A DNA stretch of 64,000 bases from Streptomyces sp. WMMC500 (GTDB lineage Bacteria > Actinomycetota > Actinomycetes > Streptomycetales > Streptomycetaceae): contig NZ_CP114905.1 in the NCBI RefSeq assembly GCF_027497195.1, forward strand, positions 1,426,001-1,490,000, read 5' to 3'. Each line of letters begins with the position of its first letter. The first letter of the stretch is position 1. The notes beneath the pieces are model-generated. The model was not told the DNA's origin and made no database searches. It saw only the letters and a program-made list of their open reading frames with translations. The translations under genes and the position numbers were made by a program. Positions 28,594 through 37,500 of this stretch are shown one piece after another.

Positions 28594-29913
28594 TCAGCCG
28601 TCGGGCGCCACCCCCTCGGTCACGTCACCGGCCGCCTCGTCCCGGCTCCCCTCGTCGGGCTCCGCCGGCGAGTCCCGCAAGCGGCGGAACGGTGACAGCA
28701 GCAGGGGAACCGGCCCCGACAGGAACCCGACCGCGCAGATCCACAGCGCCGCCCTCGGGCCGGCGGCGGTCGCGAGCGCGCCACCCGCGACCGCGCCGAG
28801 CGGCATGACGGCGGATGCCACGAACCGCATGGTGGCGTTCATCCGCCCCAGCAGCTCGTTCGGGCAGACCAGTTGCCGGAAGGTCAGTTGGGCGATGTTG
28901 TAGACGATCGCACCGAACCAGACCACTGCCAGTCCCACGGCGAACGTCACGGATCCCCACGCACCGGACGACAACGGCCACAGCAACGCGAAAGGCGAGG
29001 TCACCACGAGCGACAACAGGATCAGCCTGACCTGGCCGACGCGGGCGGCGAGCCGCTGCACCAGCAGCGCACCGGCGAGCCCCCCAAGGGCCGACGCGGA
29101 GAGCACCAGGCCGATGGACAGCGGGGACAGCAGCAGCACCTTCGTCCAGAACACCACCTGGACGACGAACAGGAACGCGGTGAATAAGTTCGCCAGGCCG
29201 GTGGTGACGGCGATGACCCTCAGCAGGGGATGACGGAGGACGAAGCCGACGCCTTCGGTGATTTCCTTGCGCAGCGACCGTCGTGTGGCCGTCTTCACCA
29301 CGGTCTCACGCACCTTGATGCGCAGGAGTAGGACGGCGGACACCAGGTAGCTGATGGAGTCAGCGAGCAGCGCCAGGGGCGCACCGACGACCTGCACCAG
29401 CCCGCCGCCGAAACCCGGGCCCATGACCTCCGCGGAGGACTGCACGCCCGCGACGGCCCCGTTTCCGCCGATCAGCCGTTCCCTCGGCAGGATGGTGGGC
29501 ACGGCGGACTGGTTGGCGACGTCGTAGAGGACCGTCGCGGCGCCGGTCACCGAGGCCACCACGTACAACTGTGCCATCGACAGGTACTCGAACGCCGCGG
29601 TGACCGGAATGGAGCTGATTGCGGCGAACCGCAGCAGATCGGTGTGCACGAGGACGGGGAGTCGCGGTATTCGGTCCACCCACACGCCGGCGGGGAGGCC
29701 GGCAACCACGAGGGTGGCGGTCTCCGTCGCGGTCAACAGTCCGAGTTCGAACGGGGACGCGTCCAGTTCCAGAACCGCTACGAGCGGCAAGGCGACTAAC
29801 GTCACCTGGCTGCCTACCTTGCTCACCGCGAACCCGACCAACAAAAGACGAAAATCTCGAACTTCCATGAGCGGACCACGAAAGAACCGCCGCACCACGT
29901 TAATACCGCTCAA
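28594..29913 (-). CDS. MFS transporter, probable product exporter
   Basis: This protein of about 439 residues has some 10-12 membrane segments and the general pattern of the EntS-like branch of the major facilitator superfamily (FRLLLVGFAVSKVGSQVTLVALP at the first helix). As the first gene of the leftward PKS/NRPS operon it most likely exports the product or gives self-resistance. A GTG at 29916 directly abuts the AGGAGG site, so the TTG at 29911-29913 is a better-spaced start; a downstream ATG (MEVRDF) is another option. Confidence 0.85.
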   Translation of the reverse strand: MSGINVVRRFFRGPLMEVRDFRLLLVGFAVSKVGSQVTLVALPLVAVLELDASPFELGLLTATETATLVVAGLPAGVWVDRIPRLPVLVHTDLLRFAAISSIPVTAAFEYLSMAQLYVVASVTGAATVLYDVANQSAVPTILPRERLIGGNGAVAGVQSSAEVMGPGFGGGLVQVVGAPLALLADSISYLVSAVLLLRIKVRETVVKTATRRSLRKEITEGVGFVLRHPLLRVIAVTTGLANLFTAFLFVVQVVFWTKVLLLSPLSIGLVLSASALGGLAGALLVQRLAARVGQVRLILLSLVVTSPFALLWPLSSGAWGSVTFAVGLAVVWFGAIVYNIAQLTFRQLVCPNELLGRMNATMRFVASAVMPLGAVAGGALATAAGPRAALWICAVGFLSGPVPLLLSPFRRLRDSPAEPDEGSRDEAAGDVTEGVAPDG

Positions 29914-29916
29914 CAC

Positions 29917-30731
29917 ACCTCCTGCGAGCGCGTCCGGAACGATCGGCGACAGCGTTGCCCTGAAGAGTCCGCTGCAATGATCCCAGGCACCGAGCCGGAG
30001 GCCCTCTCGGGCTGACAGCGGTCACAGCAGCCGGCGGCGGTGAGGCAGCGAGCAAGTAGGTGTCACACGCGGCCGAATCTTTTCGGCGTTTTTCGTTAGC
30101 GGAGTCTGATGAGGGGGGTTTTCGCCGACTGCCTCGACGCTTCTGCTGGAGAGATTATTGGTAGTTGAAACCGATCGCCCATTGGTGGGGAACGGCCCTG
30201 CAAGAAGCCGTGGGGACTGCCCACGCGCTACGACTTGCGCATGCTGATCACCTCCACACTCACTACGATGCAGCCGACGAGCGGACAGTTCAGATGAATC
30301 TTCCCAAGGGAGTCATTGCGCGATGGTCCGCGCCTGATGGTGGTTGCGCCCGTGGAGGTGGTGGAGGGGTTCGACCTGCTCCGAGGCTTTGCATCGGTGT
30401 CGTGGTGTGGGCCGCCTGATTGCAGGGTCCCCGGCTGATCTTCGAGATGCCGAGGGCACGAAAGGTGAGCACGACGGCAGAGCCTGTGTGCCCCTGAACG
30501 CTCTGACCGGAGACGCCCTCCATGCCGCTGGTCCCGATCTACGGGATGCCCTTCGTCGAAGTGCTGGTCTCGTCCGCCAGCTCGCGACATGCAGCGCACG
30601 GGTGCGTGATGGGACTCAGGCCGAGGACGCGCGCATGGTGAACCCATTCGCTACGCGCAAACGTCGTGGAGATGCGGGGGTGTCGCTCCACCACCGATCC
30701 GACGCAAGCCTGGACTTGAGAGGCAACTTCC
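29917..30731. other. Long intergenic region between the biosynthetic operon and the glucanase gene
   Basis: About 815 bases without a supported gene. The part next to the exporter should carry the main promoter of the biosynthetic operon and any SARP binding sites. It includes a small inverted repeat at 30072-30087 in a T-rich stretch. The rest (about 30170-30720) has short broken frames on both strands without family resemblance, and looks like decayed sequence. Confidence 0.5.
30072..30087. promoter_or_regulatory. Inverted repeat GCCGAA-N4-TTCGGC in T-rich DNA
   Basis: Six-base arms flank TCTT, and GTTTTTCG follows on the plus strand, with another TTTTCG at 30119-30124. This could be an operator for the operon starting at 29913 or a weak plus-strand terminator. 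The sequence alone does not decide. Confidence 0.3.
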
Positions 30732-32408
30732 ATGCGCGTGAGATCACTTCCAGTGTTCAGATGGCCCTTGATCCCGCTCCTACTCATCGTCGTCGCCGCG
30801 TCCCTCGTGACATCGGCGGCGTTTCAGGGCTCTTCGACCAACCGTCAGGACCACGTCACCGGCGTCGCCCGAGGGCTCGCCGAGCACACCGTCACGGTCC
30901 GGAACGAGACGGGCAGCCGCATCTGGGTCGGCAGCGTAGCCAGCACCGACGGCTCGGTCCCGCTCACCGGGCTGCCGACCCTGGATCCGGGCGAGTCCGC
31001 CAAGATCCCCATCCCCGAGCGCACGGACGCCGGGCACTGGCGGGGCACGATCTTCCCCCGCCAAGGATGCAGGGGGGAGGAGGGCACGACGTTCTATTGT
31101 GACGTCGGCGACTGTGGACGGTTCATCCACCGTTGCTCCACCGGGGAACAGCCGGTCAGCCTGGCCGAGTTCAACTTCGACACCGCCGATCAGGCGGCTC
31201 CCTGGTACGACGTCAGTTACGTCAATGCCGTCTCGGTGCCTATCACCATCACCCCCAAGGGCACGGGACTGCCCAAAAAAGGCGGAGAGTGCGATCAGGT
31301 GGGCTGCGACGTCGACCTGCTTGCCTCCTGCCCGCCCAAAGACCTGATCAAGCACAGAGGTACAGGCAAACCGCTGTACTGTCTCAACCCGAACCGGGAC
31401 GCGAAGACCCCTTACAGCAACGCGATCGCCGAACGCTGCCCCAAGGCGTACGCCTGGTCCAAGCAGGATGCCGAGGCCGGCAACCAGGTCATGCGTCAGT
31501 GCAGCCAGTGCAGTGACCTGACGGTCACCTTCCACGGATCCGGCTCTTCCGGCAAGCCCAAGCCCGGCAAGCCGGACCCGGAGAAGCCCGGCAAGCCTGA
31601 CAAGCCGAAGCCCGGCAAGCCCAAGCCGGGCAAGCCGGCGCCCGACAAGCCCAGGCCCGGAGACAACGGGGACCCATCACACAGTTCCCAGAAGGGCGTG
31701 GCCCTCAACCCCGTCGACGGCGCCGGCAAGGCGCTGACCGACTCCGGCGTGTCTTGGTTCCACAACTGGACCACCTCCACCGGGCGCCTCGACAAGCCGA
31801 AGAACGTCGAGTACGTCCCGACGATCTGGGGGCCCCGTTCGGTCACCCGCATCGAGTTGCGCAATGCCACCCGGGGGGGCACGCACCTGCTCACGTTCAA
31901 CGAACCCGACCTCCCCACACAGGCCGACATGACGGTGAAGCAGGCCCTCGGCCTGTGGCCGCGGCTGGAGAGGACCGGCCTGCGCCTGGGTGCTCCGGCG
32001 GTTGCCACCGACGCCGACAAGCCCGGCGGATGGCTGGACCGCTTCATGAAGGGATCCAAGAAACGCGGCCTACGCGTCGATTTCATCCCGGTGCATTGGT
32101 ACGGCTCCGATTTCAGCTCCGAGGCCACCTCTCATCTGGCCGGCTACCTGAAGCGCGTCCACAAGCGGTATCACAAGCCGGTCTGGCTGACCGAGTACGC
32201 CCTCATCGACTTCACCAAGGGCACTCCCCGGTACCCGAGCATGAAGAAGCAGACCCGATTCGTTCAGGCATCGACTGAAATGCTGGCGGATCTGGATTTC
32301 GTGAAACGCTATGCATGGAACTCCCTCTCCACTGAGACCAGCCCGACCGGCCTCTACGACGGTGCCAACCCGAACGCCAGCGGTCGCGCCTACCGCAAGG
32401 CGGACTGA
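30732..32408 (+). CDS. Secreted thaumatin-like / GH128-type glycoside hydrolase fusion
   Basis: This 558-residue protein probably binds and cuts beta-1,3-glucan outside the cell. A signal peptide covers about residues 1-30. Residues about 50-270 look like a thaumatin-like domain: many cysteines, CDVGDCG, and APWYDVSYVNA, which matches the YDVS signature of that family. A linker of repeated KPGKP follows (about 275-310). Residues about 320-556 resemble GH128 (Asl1-like) endo-beta-1,3-glucanases, with candidate catalytic glutamates in TFNEPD and LTEYAL. The start is the ATG at 30732. A strong terminator lies 75 nt after the stop. Both domains point to fungal cell walls, so an antifungal role is reasonable but inferred. 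Confidence 0.85.
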   Translation: MRVRSLPVFRWPLIPLLLIVVAASLVTSAAFQGSSTNRQDHVTGVARGLAEHTVTVRNETGSRIWVGSVASTDGSVPLTGLPTLDPGESAKIPIPERTDAGHWRGTIFPRQGCRGEEGTTFYCDVGDCGRFIHRCSTGEQPVSLAEFNFDTADQAAPWYDVSYVNAVSVPITITPKGTGLPKKGGECDQVGCDVDLLASCPPKDLIKHRGTGKPLYCLNPNRDAKTPYSNAIAERCPKAYAWSKQDAEAGNQVMRQCSQCSDLTVTFHGSGSSGKPKPGKPDPEKPGKPDKPKPGKPKPGKPAPDKPRPGDNGDPSHSSQKGVALNPVDGAGKALTDSGVSWFHNWTTSTGRLDKPKNVEYVPTIWGPRSVTRIELRNATRGGTHLLTFNEPDLPTQADMTVKQALGLWPRLERTGLRLGAPAVATDADKPGGWLDRFMKGSKKRGLRVDFIPVHWYGSDFSSEATSHLAGYLKRVHKRYHKPVWLTEYALIDFTKGTPRYPSMKKQTRFVQASTEMLADLDFVKRYAWNSLSTETSPTGLYDGANPNASGRAYRKAD

Positions 32409-32483
32409 CGGGAATCGGTCCCTCTTGAACGGCCAGCGGTGCGGGAGCCGAACCGCTTTGGCCGGCGCCCATATCACGGGAGT

Positions 32484-32516
32484 ACTCGCCGTGGCCCCAT
32501 CGGGGCCACGGCGAGT
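32484..32516 (+). terminator. Perfect 15-bp hairpin after the glucanase gene
   Basis: ACTCGCCGTGGCCCC and its exact complement flank a 3-nt loop (ATC), 75 bases past the stop codon. There is no T-run, which is usual for streptomycete terminators. It would also stop transcription coming from the right. Confidence 0.8.
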
Positions 32517-32589
32517 CCATCGCTGGAGCGGCCCGCCCAAGCTCAGTTGCCGTCGGACGTTCGGTCGTTCGGTGCGGCAGGAGCGACCT

Positions 32590-33300
32590 GTCTCGGAACT
32601 GATCGCCTGCCGGAACGGCGGCGAAGTCGATGACATCGACCAGCAGCGCGATGAAGCCCTGCACGGTGCCGTAGCGGGCGACCAGCTCCGCCCGCTCTCC
32701 GTCTCGTCGTCCCCGTCGCCGTGCGGAACCACCGCGGCGTTGGTGGTCAGCGCGCGCCTTCGACACCAGCCCGTAGCGGGCCAGCCCTGTCATCCTCACA
32801 GCCGGCACCGCCCCGTACACCAACGCGTGCAGCCGGTCGTTCTCCTCTGCGCGCCGCCGCGACCATCCGGGCCAGCGTGCAGATACCCGGCAGCAGCGCC
32901 CGGTCGGACGATGCCCGCGGCCCTTCCAACGACGGCCACACCCGCGAGGCCAGGAACGTTCGCAGCTCCGCCTCCCCGGGCGCGAAGTCCCGGCACCCGT
33001 GCACGTCGCGGATCTCCCACTCATGCTCCTACGCCGTCTGCCCGCGCCCGCCGTACTCGGCGAAGTACGCGCCGTCCACGTCTGGCTGCTCGGCGACCAA
33101 CCACACCGCGGCGGCCCGGCACCGCCGTCGGGACCCGGTCAGGAAGATGCCCAGCATGCGCACCGTGCCCCACTGCACCGCCCACCCCCAGACGAGTTGC
33201 CGGGCGACGCTTCACCCGCGCCAACTCCTGTGCCTCCGTCGACAGCCGGAAGAACTCCTCCAACTCCCGGGCGTCGGCTCCGCAGCGAACCGGCCGTAGT
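32590..33300 (-). pseudogene. Decayed N-terminal fragment of a Tn3-family transposase
   Basis: On the minus strand, pieces in shifting frames match the N-terminal part of Tn3-family TnpA proteins: EFFRLSTEAQELARVKRRPA and then, after a frameshift, VQWGTVRMLGIFLT, then WEIRDVHGCRDF with LASRVWPSLEGP, and ALLPGICTLARMV. A stop and several frame changes break it, and the catalytic DDE part is absent. Only about a fifth of a full transposase of some 1000 residues remains. It marks past transposition beside the PLP-reductase unit. Boundaries are approximate. Confidence 0.7.
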
Positions 33301-33425
33301 GGCCCTCTTGATCCTCAGACAATCAGAGACCCAGGCGTCAACCGTGATCGTCAGTTTTAGATTGACAGATCAGGTTGACACGTTGGCGCTGAAGGGCAAC
33401 ACTGCGCCGTGATCAGGGGGTTGGC

Positions 33426-34580
33426 ATGTGCTCTGCTGTCCCGTTGTCTCGCAGCGCTCCTGTGGTGTGCTCCGCCTCTGCCGTGAGGGAGTTCGGCCGC
33501 CGTTACGTGGCTGAGTACCTGGCGCGGCATAGGGAAACAGACTATCCCGACGACTTGGTGGCTCGGATGAGGGCGCTAGGGGTGTTCGGGGCCACCGTGC
33601 CGGTCGGGTTCGGTGGCTCGGGCCTACCCAGCGGCGAGGTCCTGGAGATCATCTACGAACTGGCCCGGGCCTGGCAGCCCCTGGCTGGGATGGCTGGTAC
33701 TCATCTCAAGCTGTGCCGAGACGTGGAGCGGCACGGCACGGCGGTGCAGAAGCAGACGCTGCTGCCCGCGATGGCGAGTGGAGAGATGATCTGCGCCCGC
33801 GGCTACACCGAACAAGGCCGCACCGATCCCGAGCGTCTGGCCGCCACCATCACCCTCAAGGAGGCACACGGGATCCTCAACGGGCGCAAGAACTGGGTCA
33901 CCAACGCTCTGCATGCTGACCGGATCCTGGTCGTCGCCCGCCGCGACGAGATCGCCCAGTGCGTGATCGTCGACCCGGCCCGGCCGGGCGTAGAGGTGGG
34001 CGCTGACCTGCCCCGGCCCGGCATGCTGGGGGTGTCGCTGGCCGAGGTCCGGCTCAGTGGCTACGAGTTCGATCCGGAACTGGAGCTGTTGGGTGGCCCG
34101 GAATGCGACGTCACCACCTCGCTGCGCGGCCATGACGTGACGCGGTATCTGACACGGGCGATCGGCTCGGCCGACGCGGTGCTGGCCTGGTTGTGCGCCT
34201 TCGTGGAGTCAACCCTGGAGCAGCGGGCGCCGGAGGTGGGCAGCGTGATGGCCGCGCGGGTCGGGCAGATCGCCATCCAGGTCGCGGCGATGCGTGCTGT
34301 GTGGCGGGACGCCATCAGTACCGCCCCCGGTGTCACCGCCGACGAAGCGAAGGTGTTCTGCACAACCGTCCTGCACGGTGTGATGAGCGAGGCGATCGGT
34401 GTGTGTGGAGGGACCGGATACGCCAGCGAGGACGCGACGCTGACCCGTCACTATCGCGACGCGGTGGCCCTGCAGGTGTTCGGGGCACCGAACGACGCCC
34501 TGCTCACCCAGATCGGCGAGCGCACCCTTGCGGTAGAACGCCAGGCTGCCGGGCAGTGCTTAGATGGATATCTACCGTGA
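33426..34580 (+). CDS. Acyl-CoA dehydrogenase-like protein
   Basis: This 384-residue protein has the family fold with the flavin-binding pattern CARGYTEQGRTDP and LNGRKNWVTNA. In place of the C-terminal EGTxE catalytic motif it reads VFGAPNDALL, so the usual glutamate is missing and the reaction may not be a normal dehydrogenation. The gene overlaps the following PLP-reductase fusion by 17 nt, so the two are one translational unit. The N-terminus before about residue 18 is uncertain; a GTG at 33483 is another possible start. The substrate is unknown. Confidence 0.82.
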   Translation: MCSAVPLSRSAPVVCSASAVREFGRRYVAEYLARHRETDYPDDLVARMRALGVFGATVPVGFGGSGLPSGEVLEIIYELARAWQPLAGMAGTHLKLCRDVERHGTAVQKQTLLPAMASGEMICARGYTEQGRTDPERLAATITLKEAHGILNGRKNWVTNALHADRILVVARRDEIAQCVIVDPARPGVEVGADLPRPGMLGVSLAEVRLSGYEFDPELELLGGPECDVTTSLRGHDVTRYLTRAIGSADAVLAWLCAFVESTLEQRAPEVGSVMAARVGQIAIQVAAMRAVWRDAISTAPGVTADEAKVFCTTVLHGVMSEAIGVCGGTGYASEDATLTRHYRDAVALQVFGAPNDALLTQIGERTLAVERQAAGQCLDGYLP

Positions 34581-37500
34581 AGACACCAGTGTCGTCGCAC
34601 GCTACGCGGATCGGCTGAGTGACGTCTACCGCCGGCACCTGCAGCGCACCACCTTGCGCGAGGGGGCGCACGTGGTGCCACTGCCCGCCTACCGCGGCGT
34701 CGCCCTCGACGTGCTCGACCTGTCCTCGCTCGGCACGACGGGTACGTTCAAGGACTGGCTTGCCGCGGTGGCCATCGCCGAGTCGCTGACCCAGGGCCAT
34801 CGGACCGTCCTCGCCCAGAGTTCGGGTAACACCGCCAACGCCGTCGCCCGGTATGCCGCTCATGCCGGGATCCGGTGCGTGATCCTCTACCCGCCCGCGT
34901 CCCGGCGGCGCATCCTGCCCCACCTTGCCGATGCACCAGGCGTTGACTTCGTCGAAGTCGACGCACCCGAAGAGCGCATCAAGCAGGTCCTGGCAGCGGC
35001 TTCCGCACAGTTGGAACTGCCCGTCGTGCCGACGCTGGAGACACAACTGGAGGCGAACAAGCTGCGCGCCTATCTCCTGCGCGACGCGGTGCTGGCGATC
35101 GGCCGCCACTGGGACTGGCATGTCCAGGCTGTGTCCAGCGGTTTCGGACCTATGGGCTTGTACCGGGGCCTTCGCGAGATCCGGCAGGACGACCCGGGCA
35201 TGCCATGGCCCAGGTTCCTGGGCGTGCAGCAGGAAGCGATCGCCCCCTACGCCGCCGCGCTGACCGGGACGGCGGTCAATGAGGCGGCTCCGATGATCGA
35301 GCCGACCCTCTTCCGCCGGGCGCCGGGGCCGGGCCTGCTGGCTCGGATGGAGAGCCTGTGCACCGACTCGGGCGGGACCGTGCGGGCCCTGTCCAACGAG
35401 CGCTACCACGCTCTGGAGTCGAAAGCGATTGCGGACCTGAAAGCGGCCGGCGTGAGGGTGACGCACGACGTCGACGGCCAGGTGCGCGAGCGAGCCGGAC
35501 TGTACTCCCTGGCTGGAACCTACGATGCCGTTGACGGTGGCCTGATCGAGGAAGGCGCGCGCGTGCTGGCCGCCTACACCGGCGGCTCAGGACCCCGCGC
35601 ACCCCTGTTTGAACCCGAACACCGTGCCCGCGCCCAGGACGTGATCGACCTCGTCGCCGCGCTCACGGGTCTCAGCCGCCCCACCGACGCATCGTTAGAC
35701 CTGACCCCCCGGGCCGCCTCATCCCGAGCGGACAAGCCCTGGAACACACCCCATCCCATCTCCGGGGAGCTCCCAGTGAACGCCAACGCCCATACCGTGA
35801 TCGCGCCCGACGATGGGCTCGCTCAGGTCCTTGCCGCAATCATGGAACGGTACGCGCAGCGGCCCGCGGTCGGCGAGCGGGTCCGGGAGATGACGACGGA
35901 CCCGGCTACTGGCCGACGCACGCTGCGGTTGCTGCCCCGCTACGCCACCCTCACCTACCGGCAACTGTGGCAGCGGATCAGTGCTGTCGCCGCCGACTGG
36001 CATCACCATCCCACTCACCCGATCCACCCCGGCGACCGGGTGTGCATCCTCGGCTTCACCAGCATCGACTACCTCACCCTCGACCTCGCGTGCGTCCACC
36101 TCGGCGCGGTGACCGTCCCGCTGCAGTCCAGCGCCTCAGCCGCACAACTGGAAGGAGTGGTCTCCGAGACAGCGCCGAAGATACTTGCCACCACCATCGA
36201 ACGCCTGGACAGCGCCGTGACCGCGGCCCAGCTCACACCGTCTGTCGAGCGCGTCGTGGTCTTCGACCACAGCCCGGGCGCCACCCTGGAAGCAACCGAA
36301 CTGCGCGATGCACACCGCCAACTGGCCTCCGCCGGACGAATAGTGGAGGTGGTACCGATGGCCACGGTTCTCGAACGAGGCAGGACCCTGGATGCCGCGC
36401 CTTTGTTCGCTGCCCCGCAGGGCGAGGACCCCCTCGCTCTGCTGATCTACACCTCCGGCAGCACCGGCACACCCAAGGGTGCGGTCTACACTCAGAGCCT
36501 GGTCGGTACCGCCTGGCTCGGCTTCTTCCCCCGCGACGATGCGGATGCCCCCGAGACGTCGCTGCACTATCTACCCCTGAGCCATCTCATCGGCCGCTAC
36601 GCGCTGATGGGCTCGCTGGCCCGTGGCGGCCTCGCCCAGTTCACCGCCCGCAGCGACCTTTCCACCCTGTTCGCCGACCTGGCTCTGGTCCGGCCAACCG
36701 AACTCGCTCTCGTCCCGCGGGTATGCGACCTGCTTTTCGAGCGGTATCAGCACGAGATGGCCTGCCGTGCCGACCAGCCAGGCGATCTCGATGCGCGGGT
36801 GAAACAGGAGCTGCGCGACAACGTGCTAGGCGGTCGGGTCGCTCACGCCGTCGTCGGCGCGGCACCTCTGTCCGCGGCGATGACCGCGTTCATGCAGTCC
36901 TTGCTTAGCCTCCCCGTGCACAGCGGTTACGGCACCACCGAGATCGGCCGGGTCATGCTCGACAACAGGATCCTGCGCCCTCCGGTCACGGACTACAAGC
37001 TCATCGACGTCCCCGAGCTCGGCTACCTCACCAGCGACATCCCTCATCCCCGCGGCGAACTCCTCATCAAGACCATCAGCGCCATCGGCGGCTACTACAA
37101 CCGCCCCGATCTCAACGCCGTCATGTTCGACGAGGAGGGCTATTACCGCACCGGGGACATCGTGGCCGAGATCGCCCCCGACTACCTGCACTATGTCGAC
37201 CGTCGGAACAACGTGCTCAAGCTTTCCCAAGGCGAGTTCGTCGCCGTCTCCCGCCTGGAGACCCTCTTCACCGCCAGCCCCGAGGTACGTCAGATCTTCG
37301 TGTACGCCAACAGCCAACGCGCACACCTCCTGGCCGTTGTCGTACCCTCCGCCACCCTGCTGACCCGGACCGGCTCCGACACCGAAGCACTCAGGCGGCA
37401 CATCCTGGACTCCTTGCACGAGATCGGCCGCCAGTCACAGCTTCAGCCCTACGAGATCCCCCGCGGCGTCCTGATCGAGACCGAGCCTTTCAGTACCGAA

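Noticed and set aside
29917..30165. SARP binding heptamers upstream of the exporter gene
   Set aside because: TTTTCG words occur at 30080, 30090 and 30119, but their spacing is not the regular 11 or 22 bases expected of SARP sites.
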